Shown: one piece after another, positions 36,775 to 45,249 of the stretch
Numbering within the stretch: the stretch's first letter is position 1
Layout of the letters: the number at the start of each line of letters is the position of its first letter
Program-made: the position numbers and the translations under genes
Source: an uncultured Clostridia bacterium
Lineage (GTDB): Bacteria; Bacillota; Clostridia; TANB77; CAG-508
Length of the DNA: 64,000 nt
Assembly: GCA_934120315.1 (NCBI GenBank)
Contig: CAKOTX010000003.1
Location: 62,001 to 126,000, forward strand
Direction of reading: 5' to 3'
Notes under the pieces: model-generated
Databases searched by the model: none
What the model was told of the DNA's origin: nothing
What the model saw: the letters and a program-made list of their open reading frames with translations, nothing else

Positions 36775-37428
36775 TTAATCTTTTAATAAATCTTTTCCAT
36801 TTTTTAGATAATCTGCCCCTGAGAATATTGTTGCTATTACTGATATTACTAACATTACTGTTGATATTATATTAATAGCAAATTGTCCTGTTGTCATATA
36901 GATTGATGCTGAATTTGACATCATACTTGCTTCATTTGAAACTCTAAATATAAATTGTCCAAATGCAAATTTATCTAAGAAACAGAATATAATTGCAATC
37001 ATTTGTGTTACTGTTTTTAATTTTCCCCATATAGATGCTGCAATTACTTTTCCACCTTTTTCAACTGCTATTAATCTATATCCTGAAACAATAAATTCTC
37101 TTGCCAATACTATAATTGGTATCCATGATGGAATTTTTCCATATTCTACTAATATTACAAGTGCAGATAAAACTAAGATTTTGTCTGCTAATGGATCTAG
37201 AAATTTTCCAAATGTAGTTACTTCATTTCTGCTTCTTGCTATATATCCATCTAATTTATCTGTAATTGATGCTATTATAAATATAATATTCATAATCCAA
37301 AATGCAGATGATATTCCTAAAAATGTTCCTGGTATCCCAACCAAGTTATCTATAATTGGGATAGCCATTATAACAGGAACTAATATAATTCTAAATATTG
37401 TTAATTTGTTTGCTAAATTCATTTTCAT
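36775..37428 (-). CDS. pgsA: CDP-diacylglycerol-glycerol-3-phosphate 3-phosphatidyltransferase
   Basis: The 217-residue membrane enzyme makes phosphatidylglycerol phosphate, the first committed step to phosphatidylglycerol. The CDP-alcohol phosphatidyltransferase motif D-G-x2-A-R-x8-G-x3-D-x3-D is complete as DGYIARSRNEVTTFGKFLD followed by PLADK. Several hydrophobic helices match the family. AAGGAG is eight bases before the ATG. It lies 12 bp after the S41 protease gene. Confidence 0.93.
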   Translation of the reverse strand: MKMNLANKLTIFRIILVPVIMAIPIIDNLVGIPGTFLGISSAFWIMNIIFIIASITDKLDGYIARSRNEVTTFGKFLDPLADKILVLSALVILVEYGKIPSWIPIIVLAREFIVSGYRLIAVEKGGKVIAASIWGKLKTVTQMIAIIFCFLDKFAFGQFIFRVSNEASMMSNSASIYMTTGQFAINIISTVMLVISVIATIFSGADYLKNGKDLLKD

Positions 37429-37440
37429 GATATTTACTCC

Positions 37441-38670
37441 TTATTTGCTTAATAATTCTACTGCTTTTTGTAATTGAGTGTCTTCTTCGTCTTTTACTAA
37501 TAATATATTTGTTACAGACTCTGGTAATTCTACTTTTTCATCTGGTTCTATTCCTACACCATTAATTTTTGATCTATTTGGTGTATAATATTCTTCTACT
37601 GTAACTTTTAATCCCGCACCATTTCTAAGAGATAATAACTGTTGTATTACTCCTTTTCCATATGTTGTTGTTCCAACAATTGTAGCTTCTCCTAAATCTT
37701 TTAGTGCACCTGCTAATATTTCTGATGAACTTGCAGAATTTTTATTTACAAGTACTACTATTGGCATATCTATAAGAACATCTTCTTTAGATTTTTCTAT
37801 TTTTTCATTTTTGTCTTTATCAACTGTTATTAATAAATCTTTTCCCTTTGGTACAATATAATCTGCTATTTGTAGTGCTTCATCAACTAATCCACCACCA
37901 TTATTTCTTAAATCTATAATTAATGATGTTATTCCTTGATTTTTCAATTCTTCAAATTTTTCTTTAAAGTTAGTTGCTGTATCTTCATCAAAGCTGCTTA
38001 CTTCTAAATATCCTATATTATTATCTAATTTTTTTGCAATTACAGGATTTGTTGTAATCTTTTTTCTTGTAATTTCAAAACTTTTTACTTCTTGATTTCT
38101 TAAAATTTGTAATTTTACTGTTGTTCCCTCTGCACCTTTTATATTATTTGCAGCTGCTGTCATATCATCTCCTGTGTATTCAACACCATCTATACTTTTT
38201 ATTACATCCCCAGGAAGAATTCCAGCTTCTTCTGCTGGGCTATATTTTATAGGAGTTAATACTACAATTGTATTGTTTTCTGTATTTTTTGCCATGTATA
38301 TTCCAATTCCAACATAGTTTCCCATTAAATTTTGTTTATAGTCTTCCATCTTATCTTTGGGAATATATTCTGTATATGGATCTCCTAGAGATTCTACATA
38401 TCCTTCAATTGCTCCTTCGTCTGCTTTATCCTCATCTATGTCATTTAAATAATATTTTTTTAATATTTTTTTAATATAATTAATAGATGTTCCATCATCA
38501 CTTGTAGAATTATTAAATAGTGATGAGAGTGATTGATTTACATCTCCTATATCATATTTGTTTAAAACATATGCTGTAGTTAAAATAAATGTTATAAATG
38601 CTGTTAATATAACTAGCATTATTCCTTTATAAATTCTTTGTCTTTTCAAATATTTTTCTTCTTCTTCCAT
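37441..38670 (-). CDS. S41-family C-terminal processing protease with PDZ domain
   Basis: The 409-residue protein has an N-terminal transmembrane helix (about 15-35), a PDZ domain (GILPGDVIKSIDGVEY), and the S41 core with nucleophile Ser in NKNSASSSEILAGAL and Lys in TTYGKGVIQ. It is the CtpA/CtpB type, which cuts proteins outside the membrane; CtpB acts in Bacillus sporulation signalling. It follows two M23 genes and ftsEX in one run, suggesting a role in control of wall hydrolases. Confidence 0.92.
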   Translation of the reverse strand: MEEEEKYLKRQRIYKGIMLVILTAFITFILTTAYVLNKYDIGDVNQSLSSLFNNSTSDDGTSINYIKKILKKYYLNDIDEDKADEGAIEGYVESLGDPYTEYIPKDKMEDYKQNLMGNYVGIGIYMAKNTENNTIVVLTPIKYSPAEEAGILPGDVIKSIDGVEYTGDDMTAAANNIKGAEGTTVKLQILRNQEVKSFEITRKKITTNPVIAKKLDNNIGYLEVSSFDEDTATNFKEKFEELKNQGITSLIIDLRNNGGGLVDEALQIADYIVPKGKDLLITVDKDKNEKIEKSKEDVLIDMPIVVLVNKNSASSSEILAGALKDLGEATIVGTTTYGKGVIQQLLSLRNGAGLKVTVEEYYTPNRSKINGVGIEPDEKVELPESVTNILLVKDEEDTQLQKAVELLSK

Positions 38671-38694
38671 TTTTATTTGGCCTTTCTATTTATT

Positions 38695-39894
38695 TTATAG
38701 ATAATCTAGTGGATTTAATCTTGAATCCTGTCCATATGCTGTTGCACTTGATTTGTAATTATATGGTGATCTTCTTACTTCAAAATGTAAGTGTGGTCCT
38801 GTTGAATTTCCTGTATTTCCACTTAACATTATTTTTTGTCCTTTTTTTACTGTTTCTCCTGGACTTACAACAATTGAACCTCTTGTACCATGTGCATAAT
38901 ATGTTTGCAAACCATTTGCATGTCTTATTACAACATGTGTTCCATAACTATTTGTCAAATTCGCTGTATACATTACTACACCGTCTGCTGCTGCATATAC
39001 GGTAGTTCCTACAGATACTCCATAATCAACAGCTCCATGGAATTTTCCACTTGAATAATATGCTTTAGCTGTAATACCAGCTTTTACTGGTGCTGCAAAA
39101 TATCCTGAACCTGCTGAAGTGTTGCTACCATTATTTCTTTGTAATTCTGCTAATTGTTTTTGATACCTTTTTTCAGCTTCTTTTATTTCATTTGCAATTT
39201 TTCTATTTGCAGCTTCTAATTCTTCAATTTCTTTTTGTAATTTTTTCTCTTCTTCTGTTAGTTTTGCTGCTTGCGCATCTTTATCACTTTTTAATGATTT
39301 TAATTCATTTGATTTAGCTTCTTTTTCTGATAATGATTTTTTTAGTTCTTCTTTGTTTGATTCCAATTGACTTTTTTCATTCTCAATTTGTTCCTTTTGG
39401 TCTTTTGTATCTTGCATTAATTTTTTGTCATATGAAACCAATTCAGATGCTGCATAATATTTAGCTAAAAAGTCTGTCATGCTTGAAGCTGTTAAAAATG
39501 TCTCCAAATATCCTGTTTTTGGTGATTTATACATTCTTAACATTCTCTCATCTAATAAACTCATCTGTTTATTATATTCTTCTTCTTTAGAAGTTATATC
39601 TTTTTCTTTTTGATCTATTTGAGATTGTAAGTCATCGATTTTGCTTTGTAATTCATCTGTTTCATCTTCTACAGAAGAAATTTGATTAATCAATTTTTCT
39701 ACACTTTTCATAGTTTCAGATTTTTTGGCTTCTATTTCTTCTTGTTTCTTTTTTACATCATCCAGTTGATCATCTATTTGAGATTTTTCTTGCTCTAATT
39801 TTTCTTTTTCTGTTAATGCATAAACTTTAGTTGCTTGAAAAATTAAGATAATTGAAATTGTAATTCCAAAAATTTTTGTCAATGTTTTTCTCAT
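38695..39894 (-). CDS. Coiled-coil M23 peptidase, EnvC-like (second copy)
   Basis: The 399-residue protein has a signal peptide or anchor (about 6-26), a very charged coiled coil (about 28-255) and a C-terminal LytM/M23 domain. The zinc-site motifs FHGAVDYG, YAHG and GPHLHFEVR are complete, so it may be an active endopeptidase rather than a pure activator. It is a paralogue of the next gene upstream. FtsEX partners such as EnvC, PcsB and CwlO share the coiled coil. Confidence 0.9.
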   Translation of the reverse strand: MRKTLTKIFGITISIILIFQATKVYALTEKEKLEQEKSQIDDQLDDVKKKQEEIEAKKSETMKSVEKLINQISSVEDETDELQSKIDDLQSQIDQKEKDITSKEEEYNKQMSLLDERMLRMYKSPKTGYLETFLTASSMTDFLAKYYAASELVSYDKKLMQDTKDQKEQIENEKSQLESNKEELKKSLSEKEAKSNELKSLKSDKDAQAAKLTEEEKKLQKEIEELEAANRKIANEIKEAEKRYQKQLAELQRNNGSNTSAGSGYFAAPVKAGITAKAYYSSGKFHGAVDYGVSVGTTVYAAADGVVMYTANLTNSYGTHVVIRHANGLQTYYAHGTRGSIVVSPGETVKKGQKIMLSGNTGNSTGPHLHFEVRRSPYNYKSSATAYGQDSRLNPLDYL

Positions 39895-39923
39895 ATTTTT
39901 TCATCCTTTCTATATTATATTCT

Positions 39924-41096
39924 TTAGTTATTATTTGTTTCTTCCAACTTTTTTGTAAAATCCTTTGATGATAGATAATCTAATGGATTTACTGTTTGTC
40001 CATTAATTCTAATTTCAAAATGAGCATGTGGTCCTGTTGAATATCCTGTTGAGCCAACTTTTAATACCTCTGTGCCTGCTTTTACAGTTTGTCCTACTTG
40101 AACCATTATTTCATTTCCATGTGCATATAATGTTTGCACTCCTCCACCATGGTCTATAATAACCATATTTCCATAGGCTGGACTAAATGTTGCTTTTGAT
40201 ACTATTCCATTAGCTGCAGCCACAAAACTTGATTCTAATGGTGCTCCTATATCAACCCCTGTATGTAATTTATATGCTCCTGTAACTGGATGTGTTCTCA
40301 TCCCATATTCTGAGGTTATTGTTGTATATCCTGGAGCTGGCCAAATCATTGCACCACCAATATAATCTTTGCTAATACTATTTAGTGCTAATAATTTTAT
40401 TTCTGCTTCAATTTCAGAAACTTGATTATTATATTCATCTATTTTAGCTTGTAATTCTTGTTCTTCAGCTGATAATTTACTTATATAATATTCTCTTTGC
40501 TTCTTTGCATTTGATAATACTTGTTTTTTCTTTTGTTGTTTCTTTTGAGTTGCTACTATTTGTTCCTTTTTTTCAATTAATATTTTTCTAGTTGTTTCTA
40601 TTTCATCTTTTTCTTCTTTTACTGATTTCATTAAATTTCTGTCAAGTTTTGTTGCTTCTTGTATTGCATAATATGTTGTTAAAAAATCTGTTACACTTTT
40701 TGCTTCTAATAAAACTTGTAATGTTTGAAATTTAGGTGTTGCATATATTTTTAACATTCTTGCATCTACAAGTTTTTGAATTTTATTATATTGTTCTTGT
40801 GTTTGTTTTAGTTTTTCTTCATTTTCTTCAACTTGCTTTACTAAACTGTTAACATCTGTATCAATTTTAGTTATCTCTTCCTCTGAACTCGCTATTTGTG
40901 AATCTAAATCTTGGAGTTCTTGCATATTACTTGATAATTGATCTTGGACAGCTTGCAATCTATTATTTGTTTCATTTAATGATTCTGTAATTGTGTTTGA
41001 TTTCTCTTGTAAATTTGTAATGTCTTCTGCTGATACACAAACACATATATTACTAATCAGAATAAAAATTATTAATATTGATATATATTTGCGCAT
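39924..41096 (-). CDS. Coiled-coil M23 peptidase, EnvC-like (first copy)
   Basis: The 390-residue protein has a signal segment, a coiled coil (about 25-245) and an M23 domain with LHTGVDIG, LYAHGN and GPHAHFEIR, all zinc ligands present. It starts 19 bp after ftsX, the position expected for the hydrolase that FtsEX activates by its coiled coil. It and its paralogue share the segment ARMLKIYATPKFQTL / ERMLRMYKSPKTGYL in the coiled coil. Confidence 0.9.
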   Translation of the reverse strand: MRKYISILIIFILISNICVCVSAEDITNLQEKSNTITESLNETNNRLQAVQDQLSSNMQELQDLDSQIASSEEEITKIDTDVNSLVKQVEENEEKLKQTQEQYNKIQKLVDARMLKIYATPKFQTLQVLLEAKSVTDFLTTYYAIQEATKLDRNLMKSVKEEKDEIETTRKILIEKKEQIVATQKKQQKKKQVLSNAKKQREYYISKLSAEEQELQAKIDEYNNQVSEIEAEIKLLALNSISKDYIGGAMIWPAPGYTTITSEYGMRTHPVTGAYKLHTGVDIGAPLESSFVAAANGIVSKATFSPAYGNMVIIDHGGGVQTLYAHGNEIMVQVGQTVKAGTEVLKVGSTGYSTGPHAHFEIRINGQTVNPLDYLSSKDFTKKLEETNNN

Positions 41097-41115
41097 CTAA
41101 CATATCCTTTCTGTA

Positions 41116-42009
41116 TTATACTTCTAAATACTTTCTCATAGAAATTCCACTACCAATTGCTCCAATTCCAATTCCTAATCCTAAATATACTACTAAGATT
41201 AAATTGAACATATCTTTAAAGTCTAACAATTTCCAATGAACTGTCTCTAAAAAGTCTGTTGATGATATTTGATTTGCAATTCCTGTGTATACTAATCCAA
41301 CTATTCCTACTGATAGTAGTCCAGCAATTACACCTATAATGATACCTTCAACTAAAAATGGCCATCTTATAAAACTATTTGTCGCTCCAACATATTTCAT
41401 AATTGAAATTTCTTTTCTTCTTGCATGTACTGTTAATTTTATTGTATTTGATATTATTGATACTGAAATAACAATTAATAATGCTAATATTCCTGCAGTA
41501 ACATATTTTACACCTTTTGCTAATCTAAGTATTTGTGCAATTAATTGATTGCTTGATACAATACCATCTACTTGTGGTATTTGGTTTATTTCGTTTTGTA
41601 CTTCATCATTTAATGAAAGATCTGTTAGTGTTACATTATATGCTACTGGAAATATATTTCTTTCTTTATATTCTGCAACAGCATCACTTCCAAGCAAATC
41701 TTCCATATATTTTATTGCATCATCTTTTGAAACAAATTCTGCATTTCTTACACCTTCTATTGCAAGAATTTCGTTTCCTACTTCTTCTATTTCACTTTCT
41801 GTTGCATTTATTTTTAAATTTACTCTAATCTCTTGTGCCTCTGCAACATTTGATACAAATGCATTTATATTTTCGCCTATTACAAAAAACAATCCAAATA
41901 CCAACATTGTTGCACACATTATCATTAATGATGACATTGTTGATTTTTTATTTTTTAATAGGTTTTTAACTCCTTCACTTATCCAATAGTTTATTACATT
42001 AAATCTCAC
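41116..42009 (-). CDS. ftsX: Cell division ABC protein FtsX
   Basis: About 297 residues with an N-terminal helix, a periplasmic-type loop (about 50-165) and three further helices, the FtsX topology. The extracellular loop has NEILAIEGVRNAEFVSKDDA, typical of the family. The GTG at 42007-42009 is chosen because AAGGTGGG lies eight bases before it; an ATG two codons upstream is too close to that site. It overlaps ftsE by 11 bp. With FtsE it would drive the M23 proteins downstream during wall splitting. Confidence 0.9.
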   Translation of the reverse strand: MRFNVINYWISEGVKNLLKNKKSTMSSLMIMCATMLVFGLFFVIGENINAFVSNVAEAQEIRVNLKINATESEIEEVGNEILAIEGVRNAEFVSKDDAIKYMEDLLGSDAVAEYKERNIFPVAYNVTLTDLSLNDEVQNEINQIPQVDGIVSSNQLIAQILRLAKGVKYVTAGILALLIVISVSIISNTIKLTVHARRKEISIMKYVGATNSFIRWPFLVEGIIIGVIAGLLSVGIVGLVYTGIANQISSTDFLETVHWKLLDFKDMFNLILVVYLGLGIGIGAIGSGISMRKYLEV

Positions 42010-42685
42010 AATCATACCCACCTTTTTTATCATCTTTTACTATTACGCCTTTATTTATGTGTATAACTCTTTTTTTCATTTGGTCTACAATATCTTTAGC
42101 GTGTGTTGCTACTACTACAGTTGTTCCTCTCATATTTATCTCATTTAATAAATTCATAATGTCCCAAGCAGTGTCTGGATCCAAGTTTCCTGTTGGCTCG
42201 TCTGCAATTATCATTGATGGATTATTTACTAAAGCTCTTGCTAATGCTACTCTTTGTTGTTCTCCTCCTGATAATTCGTTTGGATACATTTTTGCTTTTC
42301 CACTTAGTCCAACAAGTGACAATACCATCGGAACTTGTCGGCGGATATGTTTTGGAGTTGCTTTTACTATATACATTGCAAATGCAACATTTTCATATAC
42401 AGTTTTATCTGGCAATAATCTAAAGTCTTGAAAAACTACTCCCATACTTCTACGTAAAAATGGAACTTTATTTTGTTTCAAAAATGTTGTATCTTTTCCA
42501 TTTATTATAATATTTCCTGATGTTGGTTCTTCTTCTTTTAATATTAATTTTATTAGTGTTGATTTTCCACTTCCTGATGTACCTACTAAGAATGCGAATT
42601 CTCCTTTATCTATTTTAAAACTTGCATTTTTTACAGCTTCTGTACCTGTCCCATACTTTTTGCATACGTTCTTAAATTCTATCAT
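41999..42685 (-). CDS. ftsE: Cell division ATP-binding protein FtsE
   Basis: The 228-residue ABC ATPase has Walker A (GTSGSGKST, about 36-44), Q-loop VVFQDFRLLPDKTVYENV (the FtsE-specific version), signature LSGGEQQR and Walker B MIIADEPTGNLD. Length is the usual 222-230. It is the first gene of the ftsE-ftsX-M23-M23-S41 run and has its own promoter. Confidence 0.96.
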   Translation of the reverse strand: MIEFKNVCKKYGTGTEAVKNASFKIDKGEFAFLVGTSGSGKSTLIKLILKEEEPTSGNIIINGKDTTFLKQNKVPFLRRSMGVVFQDFRLLPDKTVYENVAFAMYIVKATPKHIRRQVPMVLSLVGLSGKAKMYPNELSGGEQQRVALARALVNNPSMIIADEPTGNLDPDTAWDIMNLLNEINMRGTTVVVATHAKDIVDQMKKRVIHINKGVIVKDDKKGGYDCEI

Positions 42686-42733
42686 TTTTCTTTACCAATT
42701 CCTTTTTATCTTCATAATTTTTCATTCTCTTTT

Positions 42734-42762
42734 ATCATATCAATAATATACTTTTTTTGCAA
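42734..42762 (-). promoter_or_regulatory. Promoter of the ftsEX group
   Basis: Minus strand TTGCAA (42757-42762), 17-bp spacer, TATGAT (42734-42739). Confidence 0.65.
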
Positions 42763-42793
42763 TAGATATTATGTAAAAATTTTGTGAATTTTG

Positions 42794-43273
42794 TTAATGA
42801 TTGTCAATAAAATTGCTTACAAGCTGTAAGATTTTACCCGTGTTAGTAACATACTTACGTGGTACCATGTTTCTAACATTTTTTAATGCTTCAGGTAATT
42901 CAGAAACATCTTGAATTCCTATAATATATCCTGCATCATTAAATGATTTTATTATGTCTAATTGATGGTCATTTACATGTTCTTTATATTTTTTTAAACG
43001 TGGCACTGCGATTACTTTTTTTCCTTGCTCAATTGCAGTTATAATTGAACCTACTCCACCATGCGTTATAACTAAATCCGCTTGTTTTACTAGTTCTTTC
43101 ATTTTTTCAACTGGAACTTGGTCATATATTTGCATATCTGGACTTTCAAATTTTGTATAACCTTTTTGTACTACCACTTCATCTTTTATATTTCCATTAT
43201 CTATATTTTTTTGTACTTCTTCTAATAGTCTATGAAAACTATTATTTTGCGTTCCTAATAATACTAATGTCAT
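42794..43273 (-). CDS. Alg13/PssE-like glycosyltransferase subunit
   Basis: The 159-residue protein is the catalytic GT28-type half of a two-part glycosyltransferase. It has MTLVLLGTQNNSFHRLL, VITHGGVGSI and PRLKKYKEHVNDHQ, the UDP-sugar-binding motifs of Alg13/PssE/CpsG. The open frame extends 19 codons upstream in the other gene, but the ATG at 43271-43273 shares its A with the stop codon of the Alg14-like gene (TAATG), so translation is coupled. Confidence 0.9.
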   Translation of the reverse strand: MTLVLLGTQNNSFHRLLEEVQKNIDNGNIKDEVVVQKGYTKFESPDMQIYDQVPVEKMKELVKQADLVITHGGVGSIITAIEQGKKVIAVPRLKKYKEHVNDHQLDIIKSFNDAGYIIGIQDVSELPEALKNVRNMVPRKYVTNTGKILQLVSNFIDNH

Positions 43274-43749
43274 TAATAAATTGCACCTCCATATACAGCT
43301 TTTGGGTATAATTTTAGCATTTCTTCCCACTGCACAATAAATAAATCTGCAATTGGATATATTAATCTTCCTGTTGCAGTTTTTCTATTTCTGTTTGCAA
43401 ATGTTTCTATATATATTATTTTACTTCCAAACAATTTTCCTAAATAACACATTGGTCCTGCTGTATGTGTTCCTGTTGTTACAATATATTTAGGTCTTAT
43501 TTTAAAATACAAGTATATTGTTTTTAAGCACAAATATGTATATACAAAAATATATCTTATTAATTTTTTTCTTGTTCCATATGGTAAATATGATATTTTA
43601 TCTCCATATTTTTCTTTTAGGCCTTTTGTTGATTCATCTTTCTCTGTTATTATATGATAATCATATTTCTCAAATATTGGACTTAATTGTTGTAATTCAT
43701 TAAAGTGTCCACCTGTACTTGATATAAATAATACTTTTTTCTTTTTCAT
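43273..43749 (-). CDS. Alg14/PssD-like glycosyltransferase membrane subunit
   Basis: The 158-residue protein has the motif FISSTGGHFNELQQL near the start, one hydrophobic segment (about 65-85), VTTGTHTAGP and the C-terminal LIYPIADLFIVQWEEML, all standard for PssD/CpsF, the membrane partner that recruits the Alg13-like subunit. Together they add a hexose to a lipid-linked sugar for exopolysaccharide or capsule in other Firmicutes. No other polysaccharide genes are adjacent. Confidence 0.9.
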   Translation of the reverse strand: MKKKKVLFISSTGGHFNELQQLSPIFEKYDYHIITEKDESTKGLKEKYGDKISYLPYGTRKKLIRYIFVYTYLCLKTIYLYFKIRPKYIVTTGTHTAGPMCYLGKLFGSKIIYIETFANRNRKTATGRLIYPIADLFIVQWEEMLKLYPKAVYGGAIY

Positions 43750-43830
43750 ATTTTTCTCTTTTCTTACATTTTTCTGTTTTTAATATACACCATTTTCTTT
43801 TTTTATTCAAGACACTCATAAAATTTTACA

Positions 43831-43878
43831 AAAAATAACCTTACAATAAAATTTCATCAATTTTGTAAAGTTATTTTT
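43831..43878 (-). terminator. Terminator of the type III toxin gene
   Basis: A 16-bp stem (AAAAATAACTTTACAA with TTGTAAGGTTATTTTT, one G-U pair) and a 16-nt loop, T-rich 3' arm, 16 bp past the toxin stop codon. Confidence 0.8.
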
Positions 43879-43893
43879 TATCCTCAATATAAT

Positions 43894-44373
43894 TTAGTTT
43901 TTATTTAATAGCAATTTTTTCATCTTCACAATATCATAAAACGGAATGTTGATTCCTCTTTCAGCTAACTCTACAACCCTAAGAGATGTAATGATAACGT
44001 TATCTCTAACCGTAGTTGGAATTTCAACATCTATATTCGAATTAACATACTTATTTTCTATGTATTCTTCTGTTGTTGGAAATATATTTTGAATTAAAAA
44101 TACAGCCTTTTTTCCTAATACATTTCCAAATACAAAGTTGTAAACAGGTCTTTTTCCACTTTTGGCTTTTTTTGTTTCATAAAGTTCCTTATATTTTTCA
44201 TATTTTGTAGATATTGGAACAAACCAAATTATTTCTTTATTTTTTCTATCTCTAAAACAAAAATAACATGGTCTTTTATTTCCATTTTCTTTATTTACCA
44301 TTAATCCATAATCCTTAAACACATCAAAAAACTCATCTTTTATAAAATAAAATTTTCCATCTTCTATTACCAT
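43894..44373 (-). CDS. Type III toxin-antitoxin endoribonuclease toxin, CptN-like
   Basis: The 159-residue protein resembles ToxN-fold toxins, above all the CptIN family known from gut Clostridia: RPCYFCFRDRKNKEIIWFVP, ISTKYEKYKELYE, then FGNVLGKKAVFLIQNIFPTT and EEYIENKY. Family members are endoribonucleases held inactive by a short repeated RNA that they cut themselves. The frame is intact. AAGGAGAG precedes the ATG at 44371-44373. Directly upstream lie a hairpin terminator, two 48-nt RNA repeats and a strong promoter on the same strand, the full type III layout. Assignment rests on recalled family motifs plus this context; CptIN versus TenpIN needs a profile search. Confidence 0.8.
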   Translation of the reverse strand: MVIEDGKFYFIKDEFFDVFKDYGLMVNKENGNKRPCYFCFRDRKNKEIIWFVPISTKYEKYKELYETKKAKSGKRPVYNFVFGNVLGKKAVFLIQNIFPTTEEYIENKYVNSNIDVEIPTTVRDNVIITSLRVVELAERGINIPFYDIVKMKKLLLNKN

Positions 44374-44399
44374 TTTTATTCCATCTCTCCTTTACGAAA

Positions 44400-44429
44400 A
44401 TATGGGACCTATTTTTATAGACCCCATAT
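44400..44429 (-). terminator. Attenuating terminator between antitoxin RNA and toxin gene
   Basis: A 13-bp stem ATATGGGGTCTAT / ATAGGTCCCATAT (two tandem G-U pairs) with loop AAAA and only four T after it. In type III loci this leaky terminator sets an excess of antitoxin RNA over toxin mRNA. Confidence 0.85.
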
Positions 44430-44446
44430 TTCACTATAATAACATT

Positions 44447-44542
44447 TTTCCACCTGCACATTTATATCTCGCAAGCAGGGTTGCGGTTCACATTCTCTCA
44501 CCTATAAATTTATATTTCGCAAATAGGGTTGCGGTTCACATT
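44447..44542 (-). repeat. Tandem 48-bp repeats of the antitoxin RNA
   Basis: Two direct units, 44495-44542 and 44447-44494. The first 18 bases are identical; differences are clustered in the stem and loop, where they preserve pairing. Confidence 0.9.
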
Positions 44543-44550
44543 TTAATTAT

Positions 44551-44571
44551 AGTAGATATTAAATATCTACT
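44551..44571 (-). other. Hairpin in the antitoxin leader
   Basis: Perfect 9-bp stem AGTAGATAT / ATATCTACT with a 3-nt loop, just downstream of the predicted start site; an RNA cap structure or an operator. Confidence 0.6.
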
Positions 44572-44583
44572 ACTATTGTATTC

Positions 44584-44612
44584 ATTATACACACTTTTTA
44601 TTATTTTTTCAA
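44584..44612 (-). promoter_or_regulatory. Strong promoter of the type III locus
   Basis: Minus strand TTGAAA (44607-44612), 17-bp spacer, consensus TATAAT (44584-44589). This is the best promoter match seen in the window. Confidence 0.85.
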
Positions 44613-44655
44613 TAGTTTTATTATAATTTTTTATTCAATTTTTATATTTTTAGTA

Positions 44656-44661
44656 TATAAT
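44656..44661 (+). promoter_or_regulatory. -10 box of the flavin reductase gene
   Basis: TATAAT without a good -35 box; GGGAGG follows at 44669-44675, six bases before the ATG. Confidence 0.5.
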
Positions 44662-44681
44662 ATCATTATGGGAGGTAGAAC

Positions 44682-45179
44682 ATGAAAGAAATTAATATTG
44701 AAGAATTTAAATTTAATCCATTTACAAAAATAGGAAAAGAATGGATGTTAGTAACTGCTAGCAACAATGAAAAAGTAAATAGTATGACCGCTTCTTGGGG
44801 TGGAGTTGGTGTATTATGGAATAAAAACATAGCCTTTATTGTACTTAGACCACAAAGATATACAAAAGAATTTATAGATGCCTCAAACGAATTCTCTTTA
44901 AGCTTCTTTGATGAAAATTATAAAAAGACTCTAGCTTATATGGGCAAAGTTTCTGGAAAAAATGAAGATAAAATTTCTAATTCAGGCTTACATGTTAAAT
45001 TTATAAATAATATTCCTACATTTGAAGAAGCTTCACTTGTAATTAATTGCAAAAATTTATATAGGCAAAGTTTACAACCTGATTGTTTTATTGATAAGTC
45101 TTTAGATTCTAAAAATTATCCTAACAAAGATTATCATGATTTATATTTTGCTGAAATTACTGGAATATTTTCAAAATAA
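44682..45179 (+). CDS. Flavin reductase-like FMN-binding protein
   Basis: The 165-residue protein has the split-barrel flavin reductase fold: PFTKIGKEWMLVTASNNEKVNSMTASW must be read as the opening strand pair (WMLVTA, then NSMTASWGG), followed by RPQRYTKEFID and FSLSFFDENYKKTL. Short members of this family in anaerobes bind FMN and are of uncertain substrate. It is divergent from the toxin-antitoxin locus and convergent with the ABC genes, with its own terminator. Confidence 0.88.
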   Translation: MKEINIEEFKFNPFTKIGKEWMLVTASNNEKVNSMTASWGGVGVLWNKNIAFIVLRPQRYTKEFIDASNEFSLSFFDENYKKTLAYMGKVSGKNEDKISNSGLHVKFINNIPTFEEASLVINCKNLYRQSLQPDCFIDKSLDSKNYPNKDYHDLYFAEITGIFSK

Positions 45180-45181
45180 TT

Positions 45182-45228
45182 CTATAAAAATGTTGAGGTG
45201 GTTAAAACTACTTCAACATTTTTTATAG
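45182..45228. terminator. Two-way terminator between flavin reductase and ABC genes
   Basis: Stem CTATAAAAATGTTGAGGT against ACTTCAACATTTTTTATAG with one G-U pair; A/T runs on both sides, between convergent genes. Confidence 0.85.
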
Positions 45229-45249
45229 AGCAAAAGATTATAAAAACCT

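Larger units (their letters stand above)
44400..44577 (-). ncRNA. Type III antitoxin RNA, two 48-nt repeats
   Basis: The transcript would start near 44577 and end at the hairpin at 44400-44429. Repeat 1 is 44495-44542 and repeat 2 is 44447-44494, exactly 48 nt each. Both begin AATGTGAACCGCAACCCT. A stem CCTAT/ATAGG in repeat 1 is CCTGC/GCAGG in repeat 2, a compensated double change, and both have a TTGCGA loop. A third start (AATGTT) follows repeat 2. A 9-bp hairpin leader precedes repeat 1. Repeat number and length fit CptI-type antitoxins (about 45 nt, two copies). Confidence 0.85.
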
